A DNA stretch of 64,000 nt from Pedobacter hiemivivus (GCF_004331685.1 NZ_SJSM01000018.1:48412-112411), one strand, 5' to 3'; numbered from the stretch's first letter, positions 1 to 9,358 are shown. A program made the numbers and translations. Notes: generated by a model from the letters alone, not told the origin.

Positions 1-3000
1 TAATCGTTACATTTACAGCTGTCCGACTGCTTACAGCAGTGCCAGAAATAGCTTCTACATAAAAAGTTGTGCTGGAATTTAAAGGACCTGTAGTATAAGT
101 TGTACCTGTAAATAACGGTGTATTTCCCGTAGGGCCATACCAGTTATAATTAACCCCCGTTTGTGGACTGGATACAGATAATGTTGCTGGAGTTCCACTA
201 CAAGTAGTTACTCCATTTACAATAGGAGCACTTACCCCCACAACGATGGTGTAATCTGTAGTTGTGCTCAGATTATTTATATCTTTTGCCGTTACAGTTA
301 CCGTAAAAGTACCACCGGATAATGGTGTTCCTTTAATTTCTCGGGTAACAGGATCAAAGTTTACCCCGGGAGGCGTACCAATTGCCGTATAAGTATATGG
401 AGATGTACCTCCACTAACAGCAGGCAAAACCTGAGTTGGATAAACCGTACCCACCAATCCATTTGGCAAGATAGCCGATGGAAGTGTAAGTTCTCCGTTT
501 ACTTTTATCGTGTAAGTTTGATTGGCAACCGTCCCATCCGCATCAGTTACCTTCACAGTTGCAATATAGGAGCCCGAAGCCGTTGGCGTTCCTGAAACCT
601 GAAGTGTTGCAGGGTTAAATGTTAAGCCCGGAGGAAAGTTGCTACCTAGATAAGTGTAAGGCCCTACTCCGCCTGTAGCACCAGTAAGCGTTTGAGTCGC
701 ATAAGCAACACCCACTGTTCCATCTGGCAATGACTTCGTCGGTAGTAACAATGGATCTTTTACCAGAATGCTATAATTAGCTATCGTTGTTTTTCCTTCC
801 GTGTCGGCAACAGTAATCTGGATCGGGTATGTTCCCGCTTGGGAGGTCGGTGTACCTTTTATTTCGCGGGTAATCGGATCGAATGTTAATCCAGTAGGCA
901 ATACTCCAGTTGTTATACTATAGGTATAAGCACCACTTCCACCAGTAGCCGATGGGATCGTTTGAGTTGGATAGACTACATTCACTGTTCCATTCGAAAG
1001 TGGCACCGTAGCCAATACCAATGGATCTCTTACCACTATCGTATATTTTTGTATAATGGTATTTCCGTTTACATCGGTAACCGTTACAGGAATCTCATAA
1101 GTGCCTTTTACTGTAGGTGTGCCTGATATTACCCTCGTTAACGGATCAAAGTTTAACCCTGGAGGCAAAGAGCCCACAGGAGCCGCATAAGTATATGGAC
1201 CTGTTCCACCAGTAGCTGCTGGAATTGTTTGTGGTGGGTAAGGTATGTCAACCGTTCCATTAGGCAATAACTTTGTATCAATAGACAAAGCAACGTTTAC
1301 CGTTAAGCTAAAAGCGGCAGTTGCCAGGCAACCTTTACTATCTGTTGCGGTAATAGAGAATGGGAAAACACCCGAAGCTGTTGGGGTCCCCGCTATAGCG
1401 CCACTGGTAGCCAATGTTAAACCGGCTGGCAGCGGGGTACTACCTTGTGCCAAGGCATAAGTAAATGCAGGTGTTCCACCGGTAGCGGCAGTGATCTGCT
1501 TAAAGTAAGGTGTAGTTAGCGTTGCATTACTCAATACCGTGGTTACAAAATTTACCTGCGGATTTACAGTCACCACTACCGGCACCCTTACTGATTCTTC
1601 GGTACAGCCAATGGTTCTTGCAGCAACATAGTAAGTTTTACTAGCCGTTAATGCAGGAGTGGTGTAAGAACCGTCAGCATTTGGAGTCAACAAATTACCA
1701 GCTATAGGGTCATCGTACCATCGTAATTCATTTGTAGGTAATGTTGTTGCTTTTAAATTAGCAGCTGTCCCATAGCAAGCTGTAACGGCATTCGATGCGG
1801 GATCTACAAACGTTGGACGTGCCGCCGAACGTGTAACGGAGTATAATTTAAAAGTTTGCGTTAAACCAACCGCTGCGAATGAAGAAAAAGTCACTTTTAC
1901 TCTATCAAATTCAACTCCCGGTGCAAAAGGAATCGGAACAGGAACTCCGGTCTTCAACAGACCTAATAAATCCAAATTCAGCGTAGTATTTAAGTTGTTC
2001 TCGTAAACCGACGTTGAGCCCTTATAAGCCGTTAGCTTAATATTGTTTGAGAGTCCCACATCCAACAACGCTTTATCGGCTTGAATTTTTACATTAAACT
2101 CGTCTGTAGTCTTAGAAAGGGTTTCAAAATAAATCACCTGACTGACCTCGGATCCTAACCCCACAACACCCAGACTTAATTGAGAGAAATTAGTTTTATC
2201 AGCATCAATGACCCTTTCCATATTAGTTACTCCGGCCTGGCCCAGCTTCAAAGCGTCTAATGTTATACCACTCCCCTCGAAAGAGGTGGCAAAGCCCTGT
2301 GCACATGGATCAGTACCCTCACCATGAAAAGCATAATAAACATCTGTATAACTGCTGGCACCAAGCCCCAAAATAGCTTTGGTAAAATCTTTTACATAAA
2401 CGCGATCATAAGGCATTTGAGGCGTAATGGCAATATAGAAATAGCCATTAACATCTTTGATAATTTTGACATTATCTGTAGCAAATGGGTTAGAACTATT
2501 TGCAGAAATCACATTATTACCACTCCCCGTTCCCATTCTGGCCCCAGCTTGAAAATACCGGTCTCCAAGTACAACTGTTCCAACCACATCAGCTAGTAAA
2601 TTACCCAAACTACCTCCTAGCAACGAATTTAAGAGATCAGGATTATTTACATTGATTCGAATATAAGCCGTTTTGCCTGCAGCAACGGTAGTTGGAAACT
2701 TTAGTTCCAACTCTCCTTGATAAGCACCAATATCAAGGGCTACGCCAGCACTGGAGTTTACCCTTGCAAAACTAGTTTCACTATTATTTTTCGCATTGTC
2801 AGGATTAGTTACAGTAACCGCATTAAAGCATGGTCCAAGCCCCAGAAAACCACAACCCACTACCGACGATTGTGCATTAGGGCTGGCCACCACATTATCC
2901 GCATAAATCCTAGTCTGGCTATACGATTTAGAAGTTATGAGCGTTATACTAAGAAAACTAACGAAGAAGAGATACTTTTTCAGCAGGTTAAATAAGGTAG

Positions 3001-3013
3001 AGGTCCTTTTCAT
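1..3013 (-). CDS. Large secreted Ig-repeat protein, N-terminal part (cut by window edge)
   Basis: The frame is open on the minus strand from an ATG at 3013 to the window edge, about 1004 codons with no stop. It begins with a basic, hydrophobic signal peptide ending near SKSYSQ (residues about 1-33). A region of about 380 residues follows that I cannot name. After it come an Ig-like domain with WYDDPIAG and TYYVAARTIGC segments, typical of Bacteroidota surface proteins, and at least four putative-Ig units. Each unit has the pattern LPxGLTFNPxTxxIxGTPT, and they recur about every 265 bp (near 350, 611, 874 and 1143). The part nearest the edge starts another Ig-like domain. A T9SS sorting domain would be expected beyond the window but is not seen. 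The role is probably adhesin or surface structure, inferred from architecture only. It is divergent from the STAND-like gene at 3317. Confidence 0.85.
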   Translation of the reverse strand, partial: MKRTSTLFNLLKKYLFFVSFLSITLITSKSYSQTRIYADNVVASPNAQSSVVGCGFLGLGPCFNAVTVTNPDNAKNNSETSFARVNSSAGVALDIGAYQGELELKFPTTVAAGKTAYIRINVNNPDLLNSLLGGSLGNLLADVVGTVVLGDRYFQAGARMGTGSGNNVISANSSNPFATDNVKIIKDVNGYFYIAITPQMPYDRVYVKDFTKAILGLGASSYTDVYYAFHGEGTDPCAQGFATSFEGSGITLDALKLGQAGVTNMERVIDADKTNFSQLSLGVVGLGSEVSQVIYFETLSKTTDEFNVKIQADKALLDVGLSNNIKLTAYKGSTSVYENNLNTTLNLDLLGLLKTGVPVPIPFAPGVEFDRVKVTFSSFAAVGLTQTFKLYSVTRSAARPTFVDPASNAVTACYGTAANLKATTLPTNELRWYDDPIAGNLLTPNADGSYTTPALTASKTYYVAARTIGCTEESVRVPVVVTVNPQVNFVTTVLSNATLTTPYFKQITAATGGTPAFTYALAQGSTPLPAGLTLATSGAIAGTPTASGVFPFSITATDSKGCLATAAFSLTVNVALSIDTKLLPNGTVDIPYPPQTIPAATGGTGPYTYAAPVGSLPPGLNFDPLTRVISGTPTVKGTYEIPVTVTDVNGNTIIQKYTIVVRDPLVLATVPLSNGTVNVVYPTQTIPSATGGSGAYTYSITTGVLPTGLTFDPITREIKGTPTSQAGTYPIQITVADTEGKTTIANYSILVKDPLLLPTKSLPDGTVGVAYATQTLTGATGGVGPYTYLGSNFPPGLTFNPATLQVSGTPTASGSYIATVKVTDADGTVANQTYTIKVNGELTLPSAILPNGLVGTVYPTQVLPAVSGGTSPYTYTAIGTPPGVNFDPVTREIKGTPLSGGTFTVTVTAKDINNLSTTTDYTIVVGVSAPIVNGVTTCSGTPATLSVSSPQTGVNYNWYGPTGNTPLFTGTTYTTGPLNSSTTFYVEAISGTAVSSRTAVNVTI

Positions 3014-3267
3014 AGGAGAGTGATTGAGATGAATTATGTTTACTGTGTACAATTGTAGATATACGTCCCCTTTTTGCCTCTATTCGTCTTGTTCATTTAA
3101 AGCAGGGTGAAGGCTTCATTGCGTTCATTTTGTTCATTATATGAATAAACAGCTCCATCTTTCGTCAAAAAAACATCACTAAAGCCCTGTTGGATAGGTT
3201 TTTGAAGTATTCATTTTTTTTATTCTTCTTTTTTCCGAAAATAAAAGCCTGTTCATTATTCTTATTA

Positions 3268-3295
3268 TTGCGTTATATTCGTTTTGTTATATTTT
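3268..3295 (+). promoter_or_regulatory. Weak Bacteroidota-type promoter in the 303-bp divergent spacer
   Basis: The spacer 3014-3316 separates two divergent genes and is very A+T rich. A TTG at 3268-3270 and a TATATTTT box at 3288-3295 (one mismatch to TAnnTTTG) are about 17 bp apart and lie 20-50 bp before the ATG at 3317. This resembles the -33/-7 promoter of Bacteroidota but is not a strong match. I see no other structure in the spacer. Confidence 0.3.
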
Positions 3296-3316
3296 TAACG
3301 CTCACTTATAAAGTGT

Positions 3317-5863
3317 ATGGATGAAACATCTATCTTAAATGAACTTAAAGGTTTAATTCTAATCAAAACAGGAATTAGGACAGCGACACCTGCTGATTGC
3401 AAAAGGATATCGATTGAAATCAGTAGAGCATTGAATAAGCATGTCAGCGAAACAACCATTAAACGGTTATTTGGATTTGCTGCCGTCAAACACAACTTCT
3501 CAAAATTCACTATAGCTACGCTAACTGAATATGTTAGCGGAGAAATTTTAGACAGCTGGCCAATTGCGATTAGTCTTCAGCCCGGTGCCCCCCCTGCAAC
3601 CTGGGGAGACATTAGATACAGGGTATCCAAAGTCAGCGATTTCACACTCAAGGGAATCAAAAATCGTGTGGGTATGCCCTATGAATTGACCATCAGTAGA
3701 AAATTTGCCGAACATGATTTTGAAGAGTTTCTTAAAAGTAGCTATAGCTTCACTGCATTCGTTTCACAACCAGGCTACGGAAAAACAATCTTAATGTGCC
3801 ATCTGGCAGAAAAATTCTTCCATAACCCCAATACTGCTTTCTACGATTCCTCGATATTGTTTTTGCAGGCATATAACTTCTTTAATGCTGAAAATCCTAA
3901 TCTAAATTTTGAGGATCAACTAAAAACCTTACTCAATATTCCCAAAAAAGAAAGTCTTATTAACTTCATTCAGGAGAACTACAAGAATACAAAGAGTAAG
4001 TTTGTTATTTTTATAGATGGTTTTTCAGAACTTACCCTTAAAAAGGATTTAAAGAAACAACTTTTTGATAGCCTCATCAATTTCATCTGTGCAATAGAAG
4101 ACATTGAATGCATTAAATTGGTGATGAGCATGCGCTCTACTTATTGGATTCGCTTTTACGAATTGATCAGACATTCAGCTTATTTAAAATCGAAATGGTT
4201 TGCGGGTAACTACTTTAATGTAAGTGAGATTTCTAACGTTCCACCATTAACGGAAAAAGAAGTAGATCTGATTGTTTCTAAAATTGATGGCAAGGCGGTA
4301 ACGGAAATCAACCCAAAACTCAAGGCCCAACTAAAATTACCATTCCATATCCAGCTGTATTATCAGTTAAAACAAGAAGACCCTTGTTTCAATTATTCTA
4401 CAAACATCACTTTCCACGAACTGATTTCCAGGTTTATCCAAGAAAACATATACCGTTCCAACTATTATACAGAGAAAATCCTTTTCCTAAAAAAGGTAAT
4501 TCAACTCACCGATTTTGGCAAAAATGGGGCGAATGTCCCGAAAGACAATCTGATTGCAGAATTATCAGCATTCAAGAACGCCTACATGGAACTCCTTTCC
4601 GATGGTATCTTGATAGAAGAAAAACAATATGAGGATTATCATCCGCGAGAATTTGTTCGTTTCATTCACGCGCATACATTTGAATATTTCCTGTTCATTG
4701 AGATTCTGGAAAAATTCAATTTACGAGTAGAGGAAGATTTTTTCCAATACATCCAGAATGAACATCAAAATAACAGCGCCCGCTTCCAACTGTTGCAATG
4801 GGCTATTCGCTTCATCATTAGAATAGGCGACTTAAAATCGCTCAGATATGTGTTTGATTTGCCACTAAACGATCTTGAACACAATTATTTAATCCTTTTT
4901 ATTGCAGAAAACTTAAAGTACAGATCTAAATATAGCGCTGACACAAATCACCTCATTAAGGAACACAAGCTGCACGATAAAATTGTTGAGCAGCTGATCA
5001 ACTTTGATTTTATAGACACAAGCTTCAAAGAAGCACTGGAAGTATTGGTTGAGATTTCGGATGCTGAGGAGCATACTTTAGTCTATCAATCGCTCCTTGC
5101 TGTTATGGATATACTGAGTCTGGATGAAGCCAGAATCAATGCGAGAATGGAAAAAATACAAGACCTGGGGCCATCAGACTGGGTGGTAGACCCTTTTGAA
5201 GTTATCCAACTCGTTCATGCAAAAATTACCAACAAGAACATTAGCAATAGCCAGCTTTCGGTTCAGATAGAAAACTTATCGTATCCATTTTTAAAGGACA
5301 GCAAAGCCCTCAATACTCAGCAGGGGATTGTTTACTTGATGGCGCTAGTACTCAATTTATTTTATGGGTCGGATCAAGGGGCAATTAAAATGATAAATAC
5401 CATCATCAAATTACACCCGAAAGAATTTACCCGGAGATCTGCATTTACCATCTTTATCATGAATATGCTTGCCATATCGCGGTCGCGAATAACCCCTGGC
5501 AAGAAAACAGAACAATTGATCAGAATTCTTGGCGTTGTTCATGAAAACAAACACCGTTATAAAGTCACACAATATTCAGCAGCCATTTTAAAAATGGCAC
5601 AAGCACATCAACTTAGAAATAGAGGCGAATATCTGCTAGCCCGCGATTATTGTGAGGGCTGTATAGATCTCTTTAAAACCCATCATTTAAATTACAACTG
5701 TATAGAAATGTACAATTTGCTAATCGCTATCTTTTCAGATTTAAACAGTATAGATAGAATTAATGAATGTAAATATGAACGACTTACGTTCATAGATGAG
5801 AACAAATTTTCCCGCAAAATTCTCCCCCTACCCAGAGAACACACCGACTTCAATCACCATTAA
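3317..5863 (+). CDS. STAND/NACHT-like P-loop NTPase with a Bacteroidota-type N-terminal domain
   Basis: 848 residues with no signal peptide, so probably cytoplasmic. Residues 1-75 form a small helical domain (segments ADCKRISIEISRALNK and SETTIKRLFGFA) of a kind I associate with N-termini of Bacteroidota signalling proteins; DNA binding is possible but unproven. The NTPase core has a P-loop QPGYGKT (151-157), a Walker B strand FVIFIDG with D234, and a sensor-like MSMRST (271-275). The helical C-terminal half (about 480-848) looks like TPR or other alpha-solenoid repeats, for example near LLARDYCEGC. This order of sensor, NTPase and helical repeats is the STAND plan used in transcription control and in phage defence. 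No effector nuclease or TIR domain is visible. It stands alone between a divergent surface-protein gene and a terminator. The specific function is unknown. Confidence 0.7.
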   Translation: MDETSILNELKGLILIKTGIRTATPADCKRISIEISRALNKHVSETTIKRLFGFAAVKHNFSKFTIATLTEYVSGEILDSWPIAISLQPGAPPATWGDIRYRVSKVSDFTLKGIKNRVGMPYELTISRKFAEHDFEEFLKSSYSFTAFVSQPGYGKTILMCHLAEKFFHNPNTAFYDSSILFLQAYNFFNAENPNLNFEDQLKTLLNIPKKESLINFIQENYKNTKSKFVIFIDGFSELTLKKDLKKQLFDSLINFICAIEDIECIKLVMSMRSTYWIRFYELIRHSAYLKSKWFAGNYFNVSEISNVPPLTEKEVDLIVSKIDGKAVTEINPKLKAQLKLPFHIQLYYQLKQEDPCFNYSTNITFHELISRFIQENIYRSNYYTEKILFLKKVIQLTDFGKNGANVPKDNLIAELSAFKNAYMELLSDGILIEEKQYEDYHPREFVRFIHAHTFEYFLFIEILEKFNLRVEEDFFQYIQNEHQNNSARFQLLQWAIRFIIRIGDLKSLRYVFDLPLNDLEHNYLILFIAENLKYRSKYSADTNHLIKEHKLHDKIVEQLINFDFIDTSFKEALEVLVEISDAEEHTLVYQSLLAVMDILSLDEARINARMEKIQDLGPSDWVVDPFEVIQLVHAKITNKNISNSQLSVQIENLSYPFLKDSKALNTQQGIVYLMALVLNLFYGSDQGAIKMINTIIKLHPKEFTRRSAFTIFIMNMLAISRSRITPGKKTEQLIRILGVVHENKHRYKVTQYSAAILKMAQAHQLRNRGEYLLARDYCEGCIDLFKTHHLNYNCIEMYNLLIAIFSDLNSIDRINECKYERLTFIDENKFSRKILPLPREHTDFNHH

Positions 5864-5865
5864 AT

Positions 5866-5901
5866 AAGAAAGCCACTGATATTGCTATCAATGGCTTTCT
5901 T
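5866..5901. terminator. Bidirectional terminator between convergent genes
   Basis: A perfect 10-bp outer stem (AAGAAAGCCA / TGGCTTTCTT) plus an inner TGAT/ATCA stem lies just after the stop at 5863 and before the convergent subtilase stop at 5918. The outer arms begin and end in A and T runs, as expected for a hairpin serving both strands. Confidence 0.8.
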
Positions 5902-5917
5902 GTTCGCAAAACAATGC

Positions 5918-7513
5918 TTATTTCTTGTACTCAGCAGCTAATTTCAATGCATCATACGCATTTACAATACCACCAGTAATACATAGATCTGCAAAAGGAA
6001 TAGTCTTCGTATCTGTTTCTGTTTTAACTTCTACAGACTGACCAACTTTAACTACTGATTTCATAATAATATCTTTTACCTGTACAGCAGTTAATTTAGG
6101 ATAGTAAGAGCGAATCAATCCAGCTAAGCCTGCAACTACAGGAGAAGCCATACTTGTACCACTTAATTTTTCATATTTCGATCCAGGTACAGATGAGTTA
6201 ATGTCTACACCAGGTGCAAAAACATCAACTTTCGTTTTACCATAGTTAGAAAAATTAGCTTTTATCTTACCATCATTTGTCCAGCTCGATGCGCCAACAG
6301 TAATCCATGAGCTAGCTTTACCACCGCCGATATAATCCGGATTCGGGAAGTTATTCTCTACTTCAAGATCTTTATTGTCATTACCTGCAGCATGAACAAG
6401 CAATACATCTTTAGCTACTGCATATTTAACCGCCTCATCAACGATTGCTTTATCCCATGAAAATCCTTTACCAAAACTCATGTTGATTACTTTAGCACCA
6501 TTATCAGCAGCATAACGGATCGCGTTTGCAACATCTTTATCGCGCTCATCACCATTTGGCGTACACCTAACCCCCATAATAACCACATTATCGGCCACAC
6601 CTTTGATACCTAAATCATTGTTGCGTACAGCGCCAATAATACCAGCAACATGAGATCCATGTCTGGCATCTGGTCCAGCTATATCATTGTTACCATAAAA
6701 ACGTTCTTTGCTGTTATTAGGATCATCACCAACAATACCACGTGGATCATAATCAACATTCAGGTTATACTCAACCTGGTTTTTATAGTGGTCGTAACCC
6801 GGTACGATCTGAGTCTTATAAAAATCATCAAAACTGCTGTTTTTTAATTGAGCAAGCATGATACGTTGAATATTAGTTTCCATATCATTTTCAGGTTTAA
6901 AAGCCTGAAAATCTTCACGTGTAGGATTTTCTTTACCGATTTTCTTTACTACTGCATCAATTGCATTTTTGATTCCTCCAAAGCGCTCATATCCAGTTTT
7001 AGCCTCAGCTAACTCCTGATCCAATTCCGCTTTATTTTTTTGATAAGCTTCAAAAGCAGCTAGTTCATTTGCTTTTACTGAAGTAGCATCTGCATTGGCA
7101 AATTTAGCATTGTCTCTTCTCACCAAACGCGTCAACTCTAAGGTCTCATAATTAACAGAACCTTTTGATGAGCCTATAAAGTTCCAGCCATGGATATCAT
7201 CGATGTAACCATTTTTGTCATCATCCTTGCCATTGCCAGCTTTTTCTTTTTTATTTACCCAAACAATAGGCTTTAAATCTTCATGTACGGCTTCTACTCC
7301 ACCATCAAGAACTGCAACTATAACTGGTACTGATTTTTTACCTTTTAATAATTCATTATAAGCCTTTTCTGTGCTTATACCGAATGTAGAATCTGCTTTT
7401 AAATCTAGGTTCTGCCAGTTAGGTTTCTGAGCAAATGACATAAAAGGCATCGCTGCCAATAAAACCACTCCCATTCCACTACTACAGAAAAAATTCTTGT
7501 TAATCTTATTCAT
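5918..7513 (-). CDS. Secreted S8 family serine protease (subtilase)
   Basis: 531 residues from the ATG at 7513; an in-frame TTG three codons earlier is less likely. The signal peptide ends near MSFAQ. The catalytic triad is visible: Asp in VAVLDGGVE (about D70), His in ARHGSHVAG (about H285) and Ser in GTSMASPVVAG (about S454), with the oxyanion Asn in HAAGND. About 200 residues, many charged and coiled-coil-like, separate the Asp and His motifs, an insertion larger than in classical subtilisins. The protein ends soon after the catalytic domain, with no T9SS domain, so it probably works in the periplasm or is exported by another route. A role in protein turnover or nutrient peptide release is inferred from the family. 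Transcription converges with the STAND-like gene. Confidence 0.93.
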   Translation of the reverse strand: MNKINKNFFCSSGMGVVLLAAMPFMSFAQKPNWQNLDLKADSTFGISTEKAYNELLKGKKSVPVIVAVLDGGVEAVHEDLKPIVWVNKKEKAGNGKDDDKNGYIDDIHGWNFIGSSKGSVNYETLELTRLVRRDNAKFANADATSVKANELAAFEAYQKNKAELDQELAEAKTGYERFGGIKNAIDAVVKKIGKENPTREDFQAFKPENDMETNIQRIMLAQLKNSSFDDFYKTQIVPGYDHYKNQVEYNLNVDYDPRGIVGDDPNNSKERFYGNNDIAGPDARHGSHVAGIIGAVRNNDLGIKGVADNVVIMGVRCTPNGDERDKDVANAIRYAADNGAKVINMSFGKGFSWDKAIVDEAVKYAVAKDVLLVHAAGNDNKDLEVENNFPNPDYIGGGKASSWITVGASSWTNDGKIKANFSNYGKTKVDVFAPGVDINSSVPGSKYEKLSGTSMASPVVAGLAGLIRSYYPKLTAVQVKDIIMKSVVKVGQSVEVKTETDTKTIPFADLCITGGIVNAYDALKLAAEYKK

Positions 7514-7594
7514 AGTTTTCAAAATTTTGACAAAGTTAACTAAATTTAGGACCTACGCGGTAACGTATTATAAGTCAATCTCACCTGAAAACAA

Positions 7595-7618
7595 AAAACC
7601 AGGACGAGTCCTGGTTTT
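7595..7618 (-). terminator. Rho-independent terminator after the Rrf2 gene
   Basis: An 11-bp inverted repeat (AAAACCAGGAC / GTCCTGGTTTT) with a very short loop lies 35 bp past the Rrf2 stop. On the minus strand the hairpin runs into a T tract. Confidence 0.8.
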
Positions 7619-7652
7619 AAAAATCATATGGATTCTTGGTTAACAAACCTAT

Positions 7653-8090
7653 TTAGCTCACGATCGTATCGTCAGTTTCTCTGGCAATCACATCAGCAAT
7701 GCTTGTTTGGGCAAGTACTTTTAAGGTAGCATCCCTTACATCAATAAATGTTTTTCTGATGCCACAAGTCACCTCATCATGACATTCATCACACTTACGG
7801 TAAAACTTTAAACTGGCACAAGGAACCATTGCTATTGGTCCATCAGTAATACGAAGTATATCTGCCAGATAAATATCTTTTGGATCTTTATTCAAGCTAT
7901 ATCCACCCCCTGCACCCTTCTTACTATATAAATAACCAGCATTACGCATATCAAGTAGAATTTGCTCCAGAAATTTCCGGGGTATCATCTCTTGTTCTGC
8001 CAACCGCACTATTTGCATAGGAGGGTTCTCCCTATTCTTGCCAAGAGCAACCAGTGCCTTTATTGCATATTTCGTTTTCTTAGACAGCAT
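7653..8090 (-). CDS. Rrf2 family transcriptional regulator
   Basis: 145 residues. The N-terminal winged helix-turn-helix begins MLSKKTKYAIKALVAL and includes the family signature GYLYSKKGAGGGYSL (about 52-66), the wing that touches DNA. The segment at about 91-110 contains four cysteines (C..10..CDEC..CGIR), the place where IscR/NsrR-type members bind an Fe-S cluster, so redox or sulfur sensing is plausible. Rrf2 proteins of this Cys-rich type in Bacteroidota are often found near sulfur assimilation genes, but none is adjacent here. A monocistronic unit with its own terminator is likely. The target is unknown. Confidence 0.9.
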   Translation of the reverse strand: MLSKKTKYAIKALVALGKNRENPPMQIVRLAEQEMIPRKFLEQILLDMRNAGYLYSKKGAGGGYSLNKDPKDIYLADILRITDGPIAMVPCASLKFYRKCDECHDEVTCGIRKTFIDVRDATLKVLAQTSIADVIARETDDTIVS

Positions 8091-8142
8091 AACAGCAAAG
8101 CTAAGAAAAGATTTATGTATTTGTATAGATTTTCATTTCCGG

Positions 8143-8559
8143 CTATAAAGACGTTAATTCTTCTATAGTGAGCCCAGTAGTCCTGGAGATAATACTTAAA
8201 GAAACATTTTCGGCTTTTAATTTAATCGCCAGTTTTCTACGTTCCTCATCACGCCCCCTTCCGATTCCTATTTTAATACCGTCTTCAAGCCCCATCGTAA
8301 GCCCTTCCACACGGCCCTTTATAATCCCTCTATCGATGCCCTCACCAAGTCCTATTTCAATCCCCCTTTCAATCGCTTCCTCCCTCATAACGTCCATGAC
8401 GCTATGGTCTTCCCCTCGCATTTTTAACTTTTCCCGAAATTCGCTCATCTCCTTTGGGCTTAAATTGCCAACTTCTGCAACCCGTACTTTTACAATAAAT
8501 CTTTCAACCTTGTCAAAATCTGCCTTGTTGAATCTTTTTCCTGCTGTTTCTTCGCTCAT
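8143..8559 (-). CDS. C-terminal Rpn-like (PD-(D/E)XK nuclease/transposase family) fragment protein
   Basis: 138 residues from the ATG at 8559; a TTG start eight codons upstream at 8583 is possible. The C-terminal half is a Gly/charged repeat (GIEIGLGEGIDRG, GLEDGIKIGIGRG), followed by a helix ending AIKLKAENVSLSIISRTTGLTIEEL. This is the tail I associate with Rpn-type recombination-promoting nucleases. The usual N-terminal nuclease domain of about 200 residues is absent, and the sequence upstream of 8583 has stops in this frame. It is probably a truncated or decayed relative, though a stand-alone expressed protein cannot be excluded. Confidence 0.55.
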   Translation of the reverse strand: MSEETAGKRFNKADFDKVERFIVKVRVAEVGNLSPKEMSEFREKLKMRGEDHSVMDVMREEAIERGIEIGLGEGIDRGIIKGRVEGLTMGLEDGIKIGIGRGRDEERRKLAIKLKAENVSLSIISRTTGLTIEELTSL

Positions 8560-8583
8560 GTTTTTCCTAATTTGTTTAAGCAA

Positions 8584-8900
8584 ACCTCGTTAGATAATTA
8601 ATGGTAAACCTTTAGTGATCTGAAATTTGGTTGAAAGCGCGGCATAAACCCATTAATACCAAATAAAACATTGTGGAGTATCAAAATATGACCTTCTTTC
8701 AAAATTAAAATAGTATCGTAAAAAGCCGAAAGGCAATTGGGAATCCTTCGGGAACCCTTGCTCAGGGCTAGGACAGGATAAGGAGTACCATAGGCCTATA
8801 GTAGGCTCCCTGGTTCAGTCCGCAACACATTGGGGAGGAACTCCACAACTTCGAACGCACAAAAACAAACCAATAAACTGAATATCAGTTATTTAAAAAT
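8584..8900. other. Non-coding, G+C-richer structured stretch, possible dispersed repeat
   Basis: No credible gene lies here. About 8715-8860 is markedly richer in G+C than its flanks and holds several short dyads: a GCC-GAAA-GGC hairpin near 8720, and the palindrome ATAGGCCTAT at 8790-8799 nested in flanking GGAGTAC/GTAGGCTCC sequence. This look is typical of a dispersed intergenic repeat or a decayed mobile-element end. I see no second copy in the window. Confidence 0.35.
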
Positions 8901-8909
8901 AAAATCTAA

Positions 8910-8938
8910 TTGTGGCATCATTCTGTACCTTACCTTAT
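8910..8938 (+). promoter_or_regulatory. Possible Bacteroidota promoter for the small secreted protein
   Basis: TTG at 8910-8912 and TACCTTAT at 8931-8938 (a partial match to TAnnTTTG) are 18 bp apart, and the box ends 37 bp before the ATG at 8976. The match is imperfect. Confidence 0.3.
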
Positions 8939-8975
8939 CGTAATTAATTAGAACACAATTTTAAATTTTATAATT

Positions 8976-9287
8976 ATGAAAAAGATCATTTTATCAGCAG
9001 CGTTCCTGGCATTTGCAGGATTAGCTACAGTACAAGCAAGCGAAATCAAAGTTCCAGTTGTAATTAGCGCACAACAAGACAGTACTACAAAAACTCCGGT
9101 TGAATTGAAAGATCTTCCTGATGCCGTGAAAGCTACATTAAGTTCAGACAAATATAAAGAATGGATTCCAACAGCAGCATTCCTTGTTACAAAAGCAGAC
9201 AAATCAGAGCATTATCTGATTGATGTTAAAAAAGGAGAAGAAACCGCCTCTTTAAAAATTGGTAAAGACGGCGTTGTTATAGAATAA
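8976..9287 (+). CDS. Small secreted protein, PepSY-like fold suspected
   Basis: 103 residues. A clear signal peptide (MKKIILSAAFLAFAGLATVQA) leaves a mature protein of about 80 residues. The mature part has the pattern ELKDLPDAVKATLSSDKYKEW followed by beta-strand-like stretches (AAFLVTKADKSEHYLIDV, ASLKIGKDGVVI). This layout resembles small periplasmic PepSY-like proteins common in Bacteroidota, which often accompany two-component systems; a response regulator gene follows here. It is monocistronic with a strong terminator. No enzymatic motif is visible, and the function is not known. Confidence 0.75.
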   Translation: MKKIILSAAFLAFAGLATVQASEIKVPVVISAQQDSTTKTPVELKDLPDAVKATLSSDKYKEWIPTAAFLVTKADKSEHYLIDVKKGEETASLKIGKDGVVIE

Positions 9288-9324
9288 GCACCTATATCCC
9301 TTAATTTATATAATATATTACCTC

Positions 9325-9358
9325 ACAAAAGCCGGATTTCATCCGGCTTTTGTATTTT
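9325..9358 (+). terminator. Strong rho-independent terminator
   Basis: A perfect 13-bp stem (ACAAAAGCCGGAT at 9325-9337, ATCCGGCTTTTGT at 9341-9353) with a 3-base loop is followed by a T run. It ends the small secreted protein gene and overlaps the region just before the response regulator. Confidence 0.92.

Noticed and set aside
8168..8593. Plus-strand frame of 141 codons opposite the Rpn-like gene
   Set aside because: It is Ser/Pro/Ile-rich low complexity created by the Gly/charged repeat on the other strand; the minus-strand reading matches a known protein tail.
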